From positions 1 through 6,811 of the forward strand of contig RFIU01000005.1 in the NCBI GenBank assembly GCA_003695555.1: DNA of 6,811 nucleotides. The letters run 5' to 3'. Positions 6,775 to 6,811 of this stretch are shown piece after piece. Made by a program: the position numbers and the translations under genes. The notes beneath the pieces are model-generated. The model was not told where the DNA came from. It saw only the letters and a list, made by a program, of their open reading frames with translations, and did no database searches. The stretch is from Alphaproteobacteria bacterium (GTDB lineage: Bacteria; Pseudomonadota; Alphaproteobacteria; Sphingomonadales; Rhodothalassiaceae). Positions within the stretch are counted from its first letter, which is position 1; each line of letters opens with the position of its first letter.

Positions 6775-6811
6775 GAGCTTGCCGTCAAGCGGGCGCTGGA
6801 GCAGCGCATCG

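Overview
This is a high-GC window that reads as the chromosome of an alphaproteobacterium, most likely a sphingomonad. The reasons are a small DUF4170-type protein (an alphaproteobacterial family), a long-form acyl-CoA dehydrogenase, a DUF885 lipoprotein, and strong avoidance of A/T-ending codons such as TTA, CTA and TCA. The genus assignment is an inference. Coding density is high and the longest gap between genes is about 234 bases. I see no mobile element, tRNA, rRNA, CRISPR array or phage gene.

Left block (1 to about 3106, minus strand): a compact three-gene operon transcribed right to left. It encodes a MaoC-type (R)-enoyl-CoA hydratase, then an SDR-family oxidoreductase, then a long FadE/DmdC-type acyl-CoA dehydrogenase whose C-terminus runs off the left edge. 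The gaps are 53 and 38 bases, and each gene has its own Shine-Dalgarno sequence. Together these could run the dehydrogenation, hydration and second oxidation steps of a beta-oxidation-like spiral. No thiolase or CoA ligase is visible inside the window.

Middle block (2947 to 5058): a 234-base divergent intergenic region carries a candidate minus-strand promoter for the operon and a 10-bp palindrome just upstream of the hydratase ribosome binding site. It is followed by a plus-strand gene for a DUF885 lipoprotein, a predicted zinc-dependent peptidase-like protein with a clear lipobox. Two short palindromes lie in the 93 bases after its stop.

Right block (5059 to 6811): a possible small hypothetical gene on the plus strand converges, with a 16-base gap, on a minus-strand DUF4170 gene that has its own good -35 box. 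Beyond it, on the minus strand, is an enolase-superfamily dipeptide epimerase or N-acyl-glutamate racemase-like enzyme. Its reading frame is open to the right edge of the window, so its start is not fully settled.

Overall this looks like ordinary housekeeping and catabolic chromosome rather than an accessory island. The least understood parts are the DUF885 lipoprotein, the DUF4170 protein, the small unrecognised ORF and the exact substrate of the epimerase.
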